Origin: JBBSHJ01 sp038253135
Lineage (GTDB): Bacteria; Actinomycetota; Actinomycetes; Mycobacteriales; QHCD01
Assembly: GCA_038253135.1 (NCBI GenBank)
Contig: JBBSHJ010000085.1
Span: 1-14,151 of the forward strand
Reading direction: 5' to 3'
DNA length: 14,151 bases
A model generated the notes under the pieces. That model made no database searches, was not told the origin of the DNA, and saw only the letters and a program-made list of their open reading frames with translations. Shown here piece after piece: positions 7,762-13,823 of the stretch. Position 1 is the first letter of the stretch, and each line of letters begins with the position of its first letter. The translations under genes were made by a program, and so were the position numbers.

Positions 7762-7913
7762 TCGGTGATGCTTTTGAAGGCTATGAGCAAGATCGACTGC
7801 GCCGGGGTGGACGATGTTGCATCGGATCGAATCTCGGCCATAGTCGGCCACGATGCCTCGCGTAAGAGATGCCAGAGCAGCCTTGGTTGCTGCATAGATT
7901 GAGTGCCCCCATT
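7762..7913 (-). pseudogene. Fragment of a second SDR oxidoreductase
   Basis: In one minus frame the text reads GHSIYAATKAALASLTRGI, then VADYGRDSIRCNIVHPGAVD. This is the active-site helix of an SDR (Y-A-A-T-K) and the following strand with the HPGAV loop. The upstream Rossmann half with TGxxxGIG and NNAG is absent, and the text after the loop turns into non-family sequence. It is therefore a decayed internal fragment of about 50 codons. It is not a copy of the intact SDR at 5230, whose active-site text differs. Confidence 0.7.
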
Positions 7914-8160
7914 CGGCGCCGTGTCGGTGCATCGAGCCACCAGCTCGAGCTCTACGCCGGCGCGCCGGCAGCTTGCGCCGCAAGGGCGAGCCAGCTGGTT
8001 ACTCACTCAAAGCAGTACGCACCGCTGAGCACGACCACCGCGAAGGCCACTGGTTTGGTCCTGCGCGGCGTCGGCGCCCAGACACCGACACGACGCTACA
8101 CAACACCAGCCTTACACGACTCCGAACGGCAAGATTGGGGGTAAGTGTGGGTGCGGCTGC

Positions 8161-9411
8161 TCACACCAACCGATCGTTCCGGTCGCGGCGGCCGAGCAGG
8201 GCGTAGATCTGGACCATGGCTGCCTGGTCGAGCAGCGGCGCCGGCTGATCGGAGAACCGGAACACGCCCGTCGCCGGGTCACGGTATTGTTGCCATACCG
8301 TGTCGGCGTAAGACTGCATGGCTTCGCGATACCGGCGGTCGTGGTTGAGGCTCTCCATTATCAGCAGGTTCTTGAACATAATCGCGTTGAAATACGAGGG
8401 CTGCTGCCAGAGCCGGTTCTGCGATTCGTAGTAGCTCAGGGCAGCATTCGCGACGGCCTCGGCCTGCCCTAGATAGGCCCGTTGGCCGGTCGCGCGGTAG
8501 AGCGCCGCTGCGGCGCCCACCATGGTTCCCTGGTTGTAGCTCCAGTAGTTCTCATAGAGGTAGCCGTCGAGAGCAACGCTGTCCCAGTAGAGGCCCTCCG
8601 AGCTCAGCAGCGATCGCCGGACCCAGTCGTAGGTTTGCTCAGCCCACCGCACGTAATCTCGATCGCCGGTCACCCAGAACAGATGCACACCCATCGTGGC
8701 TGTGGTCGCATTTTCCATCACGCTACGCGACGGTGCCCACGAGCCCTGCGTCCAGAAGATGCCGCCGGGACGAGGATGGGTGCGGTCGTTGTCCCAGCCC
8801 GCCTGCTCGAGCCGGAAGATCTCCTGCGCTTTCTGCAGCGAGCGAGGGTCACCGGACATCGCATACCACTGGAGAAAGTCGATACCGAGCCAGCCATCGT
8901 CGTCGTAGTACTTATCTCCGCCGTTGCCGTAGGGCGCATTCAGGTAGGAGTCGTATCCCGGCGGACTGGGGTAGTTGGGCGTGATGGCCGCGTTCGGGCT
9001 GCGTCCGGTGGCGCTGTAATACGGTTCCAGGCCGGTGATGCGGTCCTGCACGTCGTCGCGGTAGCGATGCTCGAGGCCGCGCAGACCGGCGATATACGTG
9101 GTGGCCGCAAAGGCCTGCGAGAACGGCCACACGTAGGAGTAGGCGTTACCCCCGGCGAACGGGTACTGCTCCTGGTACAGCTTCACGTCGGGGTGGTAGA
9201 AGTACTTCTGCATCGCGTCATACGACGCGACCGCGCGCATCGTGTTTGTCTCGTCCTGCGCCTTGCCGCCCTGCGCGGCCTCGGCCACGGCGCCGCGCGG
9301 CCCCAGTGCCGAAGCAGAGCCGGTCACAGCGACGGCCACGCCTATCGCGGCCGACCGGCCCAGGAATTGGCGTCGGGTCGACGACGGCGCGCGCCCGTGC
9401 TGCTGATCCAT
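8161..9411 (-). CDS. Tat-exported GH76-like glycoside hydrolase
   Basis: The protein has 416 residues. The N-terminus is a twin-arginine signal: STRRQFLGRSAAIG (11-24) with R13-R14, a hydrophobic stretch to about 33, and likely cleavage after AVAEA (41-45). The mature part is rich in Trp and Tyr and reads as an (alpha/alpha)6 barrel. KYYDDDGWLGIDFLQWYAMSGD (from 167) holds the Asp pair typical of GH76 alpha-1,6-mannanases, and NYWSYNQGTMVGA (288-300) matches the conserved YNQG segment. GH76 enzymes act on alpha-mannan, in actinobacteria possibly on lipomannan-type glycans; the substrate here is inferred. Start ATG 9411 has GAGGAAGG 8 bases upstream. Neighbours are remnants and pcrA, so it is a single-gene unit with two palindromes upstream. 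GC content is lower than in the backbone genes, hinting at acquisition. Confidence 0.82.
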   Translation of the reverse strand: MDQQHGRAPSSTRRQFLGRSAAIGVAVAVTGSASALGPRGAVAEAAQGGKAQDETNTMRAVASYDAMQKYFYHPDVKLYQEQYPFAGGNAYSYVWPFSQAFAATTYIAGLRGLEHRYRDDVQDRITGLEPYYSATGRSPNAAITPNYPSPPGYDSYLNAPYGNGGDKYYDDDGWLGIDFLQWYAMSGDPRSLQKAQEIFRLEQAGWDNDRTHPRPGGIFWTQGSWAPSRSVMENATTATMGVHLFWVTGDRDYVRWAEQTYDWVRRSLLSSEGLYWDSVALDGYLYENYWSYNQGTMVGAAAALYRATGQRAYLGQAEAVANAALSYYESQNRLWQQPSYFNAIMFKNLLIMESLNHDRRYREAMQSYADTVWQQYRDPATGVFRFSDQPAPLLDQAAMVQIYALLGRRDRNDRLV

Positions 9412-9461
9412 GGAAGGACCCTTCCTCGATTGGTCTTACGATCCCGACGCCGGTGTCGGTT

Positions 9462-9476
9462 TACCTCATATAGGTA
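9462..9476. promoter_or_regulatory. Inverted repeat in the GH76-gene promoter region
   Basis: TACCTCATATAGGTA: arms TACCT and AGGTA with a 5-base spacer, 51 bases before the GH76 start. It is one of the most AT-rich spots nearby and overlaps the likely promoter (CCTATATGAGG on the minus strand), so it suits a repressor operator. Confidence 0.4.
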
Positions 9477-9539
9477 TCGCGCGTGGGACGGCGTCGCGGT
9501 GGGGGGACATCCGTGGGGGCGACGGCTAGCCAAGAGAGT

Positions 9540-9559
9540 TTGAGAGATCGATTTCTCAA
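9540..9559. promoter_or_regulatory. 20-bp palindrome upstream of the GH76 gene
   Basis: TTGAGAGATCGATTTCTCAA is a palindrome in which only one pair (7 against 14) is a mismatch. It lies about 130 bases before the GH76 start and 220 bases past the pcrA end. Its symmetry without a loop suggests a dimeric regulator site rather than an RNA hairpin. Confidence 0.45.
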
Positions 9560-9702
9560 GGAGAGTGCAGGGGCAGCGCACGCTTGTCAAGGGGCGGAAG
9601 TCGTGATTGTGGGGTTTCTACTCGTCGCCCGGCATGTCCAGCAACACAATGGCCTGCTCGAGCGCCGTGCGGGCAGCACGAGAAGTCCGCCACCCGAGCT
9701 GA

Positions 9703-9728
9703 AAGCTGAGTCAGCCGCGACTCAGCTT
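9703..9728 (-). terminator. Intrinsic terminator of pcrA
   Basis: AAGCTGAGTC (9703-9712) and GACTCAGCTT (9719-9728) form a perfect 10-bp stem with a 6-base loop, 53 bases past the pcrA stop. On the minus strand the stem ends in CTTTC, a short T tail. The rest of 9412-9780 holds the GH76 upstream sites and no supported gene. Confidence 0.65.
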
Positions 9729-9780
9729 CGTTGTCCGCCGAGGAGCACGCAGCCGAGTCTGAGACGTCGAGTGCCGGGGA

Positions 9781-12321
9781 TCAGAGCTTCTCCACCGGCG
9801 CGTAGCGGAGCAGCAACCGCTTGCGGCCGACCCCTTCGCCGAAGTCGATCGTCGCCTGCGCCTTCTCCCCCGCACCGACCGTCTCGACCACGCTGCCGAG
9901 GCCGAACGCATCGTGGTTGACCTTGTCACCGACCTCGAGGGCGACGATCGGCCGGTTGCCGGCGCCGCCGCGCAGCCCGCCTGCGGCGAGCTTGCGCTCG
10001 GCCAGCCGGGTCTGGGCCGATGGGCGGCCGACGTAGCCGCCGCCGTACGCCGTACCGCCGCCGGACGAGCGCTTGGGCTCCTCGCGCTCCCACGACAGCA
10101 GCTCGGCCGGCAGCTCGTCGAGGAACCGGCTCGGCGGGTTGTACGCCGGCTGCCCCCACGCACTGCGGGTGATGGCGCGGGAGAGGTAGAGCCGCTGCCG
10201 GGCGCGGGTGATCCCGACGTAAGCCAGCCGGCGCTCCTCCTCCAGCTCCTGCTCGTCGGCGAGCGTGCGCAGGTGGGGGAAGACGCCGTCCTCCATGCCG
10301 GCCAGGAAGACGACCGGGAATTCGAGTCCCTTGGCGGTGTGCAGGGTCATGAGCGTCACGACGCCGGTGTCGGCGTCGGGCACCGAATCGGCGTCGGCGA
10401 CGAGGGAGACCTGCTCGAGGAACCCCGCCAGGGAACCGGCGGGATTCGCCTGCTCGTATTCACGAGCGACGGACACCAGCTCGGTGAGGTTGTCGATGCG
10501 GCTCTCATCCTGCGGATCCTCGCTGGCCTCCAGGTCGGCGAAGTATCCGGTGCGGGCGAGAATGGCCTCGACGATGTCCGATGGCCCCGCCCGCGTGCCG
10601 CCCACACCGGCGGCGTCCACGTATCCCGCGCCGACCGACATGGCCCGCAGCTCGGTGATCAGGGCGACGAAATCGCCGATCGCCCTGACCGACCGCGGGT
10701 TGATCCCGGGTGCGTCGGCCGCGTTGTCGAGGGCCTCGGCGAAGGGGATCCGATCGCGTGCGGACAGCGCTTCGACACAGGCCTGGGCGCGGTCGCCGAT
10801 CCCCCGGCGCGGGGTGTTGAGAATGCGCCGGAGGCTGACGAGGTCGGCCGGATTGTCGATGTAGCGCAAGTAGGCGATGATGTCCCGCACCTCGCGGCGC
10901 TCGTAAAAGCGCACGCCGCCGACGACGCGATACGGCAGGCCGACCCGGATGAAGATTTCCTCGAAGACCCGCGACTGGGCATTGGTGCGGTAAAAGACGG
11001 CGACGTCGGACGGTCTGACTCCCTCGTGGTCGCCGAGCCGATCGATCTCGCCGGCCACCCACGCGGCCTCGTCGTGCTCGTTGTCTGCGACGTAGGCGCG
11101 AATCGGCTCGCCGTTGCCGGCCTCGGACCACAGATTCTTCGGGCGGCGATTCGGATTGCGCGCGATGACGGAATTGGCGGCGGTCAGGATCGTCTGGGTC
11201 GAGCGATAGTTCTGCTCCAGCAAAACCGTTGTGGCGTTGGGATAATCTCGCTCGAACTCGATGATGTTGCGAATCGTCGCGCCGCGAAAGGCGTAGATGG
11301 ACTGGTCGGCGTCGCCCACGACGCAGAGCTCGGCCGGCAGCACCTCAGGTGTCTCGCCGGCGCTGCCCGACCCGGCGCTGCCCGACCCGGCGCTGCCCGA
11401 CCCGGCGCTGGCCGACCCGGCGCTGGCCGACCTGGCGCTGGCCGACCCGGCGCTGCCCGGCTCGAAGTCGTCGGGCCCGGCGCCCACGAGCGAACCGTCG
11501 GCGGCACGGCGTACCGGCCGTCCCACGAGCTCGCGGATGAGAACGTACTGCGCGTGGTTGGTGTCCTGGTATTCATCAACGAGAACGTGCCGGAACCGGC
11601 GCCGGTAATGCTCCGCGACGGCCGGAAAGGCCTGGAAAATATTGACCGTAGTCATGATCAGGTCGTCGAAGTCGAAGGCGTTGGCCTCCCGCAACCGCCG
11701 CTGGTAGGCCGTGTAGGCCTCGGCGAGCAGCTTCTCGCTCGCCGTCGTCGCCCGCGCCGTCCAGGTCTCCTCGTCGACCAGCTCGTTCTTGCAGTTGCTG
11801 ATCTGGTTGAGCAGCGCCTTGGGTGGGGTGCGCTTCTGATCGAGGTCGAGCTCGCGGGCGACCAGGGTCATGAGCCGGATCGAGTCGGCCGAGTCGTAGA
11901 TGGAGAACGAGCTGGTCCGGCCGAGGGCCTTGGCCTCGGCGCGCAGGATCCGCACGCACATCGAGTGGAACGTCGAGACCCACATGACCCGGGCCCGGTT
12001 GCCGACCAGCGCGGCGACCCGCTCCTTCATCTCCCCCGCGGCCTTGTTGGTGAAGGTGATCGCCATGATCGCGCCGGGCGGGACGTGCCGTGCGGCCAGG
12101 AGGTAGGCGACCCGGTAGGTCAGCACCCGCGTCTTGCCGGACCCGGCGCCGGCGACGATCAGCAGCGGCCCGCCCTCGTGCTCGACCGCCCTGCGCTGCT
12201 GGGGATTGAGCTCGCCGAGCAGCTTATCGGTGTCGATCGCGCGGGCAGGGCGGCGGGGCCGCTCGTCGTCGGCGTCGGCATCGGTGCTCAGCTGGTCGGG
12301 CACGTCGGGGGCTGAGGTCAT
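9781..12321 (-). CDS. pcrA: ATP-dependent DNA helicase UvrD1/PcrA (superfamily 1A)
   Basis: The protein has 846 residues from ATG 12321 (MTSAPDVPDQ); the open frame extends 30 codons further but those overlap the divergent leader region. It is a 3'-5' helicase in nucleotide excision repair and replication-transcription conflict. Motifs in order: NPQQRRAV Q-motif (39-46), Walker A GAGSGKT (58-64), ITFTNKAA (88-95), DEYQDTNHAQ (249-258), VVGDADQSIYAFRGA (334-348), LEQNYRSTQ, MTLHTAKGLEFPVVFLAGMED, YVGITRARQRLYLS. The C-terminus ends in a Tudor-like domain (VGDKVNHDAFGLGSVVE), the part that binds RNA polymerase in PcrA. Oddity: between motifs II and III is a 35-residue insert of Gly-Ser-Ala repeats (about 288-322) encoded by 15-bp tandem repeats. 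The gene diverges from the chorismate mutase leader, 70 bases apart. Confidence 0.97.
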   Translation of the reverse strand: MTSAPDVPDQLSTDADADDERPRRPARAIDTDKLLGELNPQQRRAVEHEGGPLLIVAGAGSGKTRVLTYRVAYLLAARHVPPGAIMAITFTNKAAGEMKERVAALVGNRARVMWVSTFHSMCVRILRAEAKALGRTSSFSIYDSADSIRLMTLVARELDLDQKRTPPKALLNQISNCKNELVDEETWTARATTASEKLLAEAYTAYQRRLREANAFDFDDLIMTTVNIFQAFPAVAEHYRRRFRHVLVDEYQDTNHAQYVLIRELVGRPVRRAADGSLVGAGPDDFEPGSAGSASARSASAGSASAGSGSAGSGSAGSGSAGETPEVLPAELCVVGDADQSIYAFRGATIRNIIEFERDYPNATTVLLEQNYRSTQTILTAANSVIARNPNRRPKNLWSEAGNGEPIRAYVADNEHDEAAWVAGEIDRLGDHEGVRPSDVAVFYRTNAQSRVFEEIFIRVGLPYRVVGGVRFYERREVRDIIAYLRYIDNPADLVSLRRILNTPRRGIGDRAQACVEALSARDRIPFAEALDNAADAPGINPRSVRAIGDFVALITELRAMSVGAGYVDAAGVGGTRAGPSDIVEAILARTGYFADLEASEDPQDESRIDNLTELVSVAREYEQANPAGSLAGFLEQVSLVADADSVPDADTGVVTLMTLHTAKGLEFPVVFLAGMEDGVFPHLRTLADEQELEEERRLAYVGITRARQRLYLSRAITRSAWGQPAYNPPSRFLDELPAELLSWEREEPKRSSGGGTAYGGGYVGRPSAQTRLAERKLAAGGLRGGAGNRPIVALEVGDKVNHDAFGLGSVVETVGAGEKAQATIDFGEGVGRKRLLLRYAPVEKL
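11357..11461. repeat. Seven 15-bp tandem repeats inside pcrA
   Basis: Unit CCGGCGCTGCCCGAC is repeated in frame: three identical units from 11357 to 11401, then variants CCGGCGCTGGCCGAC (twice), CTGGCGCTGGCCGAC, and a last unit CCGGCGCTGCCCGGC. Each unit encodes five residues (GSGSA or ASAGS type). Because 15 is a multiple of 3, unit gain or loss keeps the frame. Confidence 0.95.
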
Positions 12322-12378
12322 CTCGAGTCTCGACCCTACTTCCAACCGCCGACCGGGCTCCGCTGCGCCGCAGTGGTG

Positions 12379-12391
12379 CATACTGGTGCCG
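12379..12391 (+). promoter_or_regulatory. Possible minus-10 for a leaderless leader-peptide transcript
   Basis: CATACT (12379-12384) matches TATAAT at four of six positions and ends 7 bases before the leader ATG at 12392. No Shine-Dalgarno sequence precedes that ATG, so transcription may start at or next to the A of ATG. No clear minus-35 is seen. Confidence 0.35.
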
Positions 12392-12457
12392 ATGACGACG
12401 TACGACGCCACGCGATTTTTCTATGGGTACCGCCGCCCGGTGCCCGTCGTCGTCTGA
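12392..12457 (+). CDS. Phe/Tyr-rich leader peptide of chorismate mutase
   Basis: An ATG opens 21 codons ending in TGA at 12455-12457. The peptide begins MTTYDATR, then has Phe-Phe-Tyr-Gly-Tyr encoded by TTT TTC TAT GGG TAC at 12416-12430, then RRPVPVVV. Four aromatic residues in five codons, plus Tyr4, stand out strongly in DNA of this GC content. The next gene, 95 bases on, is chorismate mutase, the branch enzyme to Phe and Tyr, and an intrinsic terminator lies between. This is the layout of ribosome-mediated attenuation: when charged Phe- or Tyr-tRNA is scarce the ribosome stalls on these codons and transcription continues. The peptide is probably made only as a sensor. Start may be leaderless. 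The amino acid sensed (Phe, Tyr or both) is inference. Confidence 0.75.
   Translation: MTTYDATRFFYGYRRPVPVVV
12423..12447 (+). promoter_or_regulatory. Leader hairpin covering the Tyr-Gly-Tyr codons (1:2 type)
   Basis: ATGGGTACC (12423-12431) pairs with GGTGCCCGT (12439-12447): nine pairs including one G-T, loop of 7. The 5' arm contains part of TAT plus GGG and TAC, so a ribosome stalled on the Phe or first Tyr codon would cover and open it. A competing fold, CGGTG/CACTG (12438-12442 with 12470-12474) closing GTCTG/CAGAC (12452-12456 with 12465-12469), uses the freed 3' arm and ends directly at the terminator. A clean antiterminator that overlaps the terminator stem was not found by eye. Confidence 0.45.
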
Positions 12458-12474
12458 CCTGAAGCAGACCACTG

Positions 12475-12507
12475 ACGCCTCCGAGCCCGCCGGCCCGGAG
12501 GCGTTTT
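12475..12507 (+). terminator. Attenuator terminator before chorismate mutase
   Basis: ACGCCTCCG (12475-12483) and CGGAGGCGT (12496-12504) form a perfect 9-bp GC-rich stem over a 12-base loop that can fold further (GCC/GGC). It ends in a run of four T (12504-12507). It lies 17 bases past the leader stop codon and 45 bases before the chorismate mutase start, so it must be read through for that gene to be expressed from the leader promoter. Confidence 0.75.
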
Positions 12508-12515
12508 GCCGTCTC

Positions 12516-12548
12516 GGTGGTCCCGCGGGCATCCACCAGAAGGGACCA
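12516..12548 (+). promoter_or_regulatory. Possible ribosome-site sequestering hairpin of chorismate mutase
   Basis: TGGTCCC (12518-12524) can pair with GGGACCA (12542-12548), burying the AAGGGA ribosome site (12540-12545). A competing 5-bp pairing, GGTGG (12516-12520) with CCACC (12533-12537), shares bases and would free the site. This could add translational control; such pairs are common in GC-rich DNA, so caution is needed. Confidence 0.3.
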
Positions 12549-12552
12549 GCAC

Positions 12553-12849
12553 ATGACCATCATCGATCCGGCCACGAAGCGTGACCTCGGCACGAACACC
12601 GCCACGGGCAGATCGGACGACCCGATCCTCGACCTGCGCGAGCGCATCGACGGGCTCGACGCCGAGATCGTGCGGCTCGTCAATGAGCGGGCGACGCTGT
12701 CCGCGCTGGTGCAGCGCCGCCGCATGACGGCCGGTGGGGTCCGTCTCGAGCTGTCCCGCGAACGCGAGATCATGGCGCGGTACGGCGCCGACCTCGGCCC
12801 GAGCGGTACGGCGATCGCGGACGCGATCCTGCGTGCCTGCCGCGGCTGA
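12553..12849 (+). CDS. Chorismate mutase, AroQ fold, short mycobacterial-type
   Basis: The protein has 98 residues from ATG 12553, chosen for AAGGGA 7 bases upstream; a GTG at 12517 in frame lies inside the leader structures. It converts chorismate to prephenate in the cytosol, the committed step to Phe and Tyr. One all-helical AroQ domain spans about 27-96: LRERIDGLDAEIVRLVNERA (28-47, catalytic Arg near the front and Arg46), ALVQRRRMTAGG (51-62) and RLELSREREIMARY (64-77) with the conserved Arg-Glu pair, then LGPSGTAIADAILR. The RMxxGGxRL segment and LGPxG turn match the Rv0948c type, which is weakly active until it binds DAHP synthase. The protein stops at RACRG and lacks the RLGH-like tail of that family. 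The PIG-L gene follows after 23 bases and could be cotranscribed. Confidence 0.93.
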   Translation: MTIIDPATKRDLGTNTATGRSDDPILDLRERIDGLDAEIVRLVNERATLSALVQRRRMTAGGVRLELSREREIMARYGADLGPSGTAIADAILRACRG

Positions 12850-12857
12850 GCGTTCCG

Positions 12858-12872
12858 TAGCATCCCCACTCA
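12858..12872 (+). promoter_or_regulatory. Possible minus-10 before the PIG-L gene
   Basis: TAGCAT (12858-12863) fits TAnnnT and ends 10 bases before ATG 12873, which has no Shine-Dalgarno sequence. A leaderless or nearly leaderless transcript is possible besides read-through from chorismate mutase. No minus-35 is evident. Confidence 0.3.
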
Positions 12873-13619
12873 ATGGCAACCATCGCGCACCCGGACCTGT
12901 CGAAGGACGACGACGCGACGATCGAGCGCGCGCTCGTCGTCACGGCGCACCCCGATGACGTCGACTACGGCGCCGCCGGCACGATCGCGTCGTGGACCCA
13001 GGCGGGCATCGCGGTCTCCTACTGCATCATCACCAGCGGCGACGCCGGCGGGTTCGACGACACCCCGCGCGAAAAGATGGCGGAGCTGCGGCAGGGCGAG
13101 CAGCGGGCCGCGGCCGCGGCGGTCGGCGTCACCGACGTGACGTTCCTCGGCTATCCGGACGGCGAGGTCTCGGTGACCAAGGACCTGCGCCGGGACATCG
13201 CCAGGCAGATTCGCCGCGTCCGGCCGCACCGGGTCCTCACGCAGTCGCCGGAGCGGGCTTGGGAATTCATCGGCCGCAGCCATCCCGACCACCTGGCCGC
13301 CGGCGAGGCGGCGCTGTGCGCGGTCTACCCCGACGCCCGCAACCCTTTCGCCTATCCCGAGCTCAGGCTCGAGGAGGGCCTCGAGGCGTGGACGGTGCCC
13401 GAGACCTGGCTGATGGCCGGCCCGCAGGTGACGACGTACGTCGACGTGACCGACACCTTCGACCGCAAGCTCGCCGCCCTGCGGGCGCATGCCAGCCAGA
13501 CCTCCCACATGAACGGCCTGGCCGATCGGCTGCGCGGGATGCTCGGCCGCACCGCAACGACGGCCGGGCTGCCGGACGGCCGGCTGGCGGAGTCCTTCCA
13601 GGTCGTCGACACCCGTTGA
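12873..13619 (+). CDS. PIG-L/LmbE family zinc-dependent N-acetylglucosamine deacetylase (MshB/Mca-like)
   Basis: The protein has 248 residues. PIG-L deacetylases are zinc enzymes that remove acetyl or amide groups from N-acetylglucosamine-type substrates; in actinobacteria MshB and Mca serve mycothiol metabolism. The first zinc motif is AHPDDVDYG (25-33: H26, D28 base, D29) after strand LVVT, and the second is SHPDH (126-130, the third metal-binding His). ITSGDAGG (53-60) and FLGYPDGEV (91-99) are further family positions. At about 250 residues it is shorter than typical MshB and Mca (near 300), so it fits the uncharacterised PIG-L group often found alone; the exact substrate is not decidable. 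The N-terminal 15 residues (MATIAHPDLSKDDD) are polar with no signal, so it is cytosolic. A chance AHPD occurs at 5-8 outside the fold. Confidence 0.93.
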   Translation: MATIAHPDLSKDDDATIERALVVTAHPDDVDYGAAGTIASWTQAGIAVSYCIITSGDAGGFDDTPREKMAELRQGEQRAAAAAVGVTDVTFLGYPDGEVSVTKDLRRDIARQIRRVRPHRVLTQSPERAWEFIGRSHPDHLAAGEAALCAVYPDARNPFAYPELRLEEGLEAWTVPETWLMAGPQVTTYVDVTDTFDRKLAALRAHASQTSHMNGLADRLRGMLGRTATTAGLPDGRLAESFQVVDTR

Positions 13620-13688
13620 GCTTCCACACTGAGCCGTCCACCCCGAGCCCATCCGAGCCCGAGCCCGAGCCATCCGAGCTTCCACACT
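13618..13688. repeat. Direct repeat and GAGCCC-rich microsatellite after the PIG-L gene
   Basis: GAGCTTCCACACT occurs at 13618-13630 and again at 13676-13688. Between them lie repeats of CCGAGCCC and CATCCGAG (13642-13677). The first copy overlaps the PIG-L stop codon. Confidence 0.75.
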
Positions 13689-13745
13689 TGCCGCCTCCTT
13701 CCGTCCACAGAAATCGATTACTGACGACGGAGGAAGGCGGCAGGT
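13686..13745. repeat. Long inverted repeat, 20-bp arms, 20-base loop
   Basis: Arms 13686-13705 and 13726-13745 are complementary over 20 pairs with a single G-T, beginning ACTTGCCGCC on the left and ending GGCGGCAGGT on the right. The loop 13706-13725 is AT-rich for this genome and contains ATCGAT. It lies about 65 bases past the PIG-L stop and may terminate transcription from both sides, though no T-run follows. Its length exceeds most terminators, so a mobile miniature element or a dispersed hairpin repeat is an alternative. Confidence 0.7.
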
Positions 13746-13788
13746 CGAGACCCGGGCAGGTCGAGGCCGGGCAGGTCGAGGCCCGGGC
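13742..13788. repeat. Three tandem copies of a 15-16 bp unit
   Basis: AGGTCGAGACCCGGGC (13742-13757), AGGTCGAGGCCGGGC (13758-13772) and AGGTCGAGGCCCGGGC (13773-13788) stand head to tail directly after the inverted repeat, sharing its last four bases. CCCGGG in copies 1 and 3 is itself palindromic. Confidence 0.85.
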
Positions 13789-13823
13789 AAAGCGCCGGCA
13801 CGTCCGACGACGCGGGCACGCGG

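Larger units (their letters stand above)
7207..8160. other. Gene remnant region of about 950 bases
   Basis: No intact gene is supported. Two decayed minus-strand genes can be read by combining frames (see 7344-7654 and 7762-7913). From 7650 on the DNA is visibly less GC-rich than the flanking genes. The stretch 7914-8160 shows no further homology-like sequence; 7207-7343 holds only presumed promoter DNA of the membrane protein gene. Confidence 0.6.

Noticed and set aside
7207..8160. Insertion sequence or transposase remnant
   Set aside because: No transposase motif, terminal inverted repeats or target duplication could be seen; the readable remnants are an SDR and an unknown gene.
9618..9712. 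Short minus frame ending ARTALEQAIVLLDMPGDE
   Set aside because: It looks protein-like but is only about 30 codons, has no start, and overlaps the pcrA terminator; too little to call even a pseudogene.
9913..12315. An 800-codon open frame on the plus strand, opposite pcrA
   Set aside because: It mirrors pcrA codon for codon, its product is rich in Arg, Gly, Asp and Val without any family motif, and the minus strand holds every helicase motif.
12517..12552. A GTG 12 codons upstream as the chorismate mutase start
   Set aside because: It lies between the terminator and the ribosome site, has no ribosome site itself, and family similarity starts well after ATG 12553.
13686..13788. CRISPR array
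   Set aside because: The repeats are tandem without spacers and the hairpin arms are a single pair; no cas gene is present.
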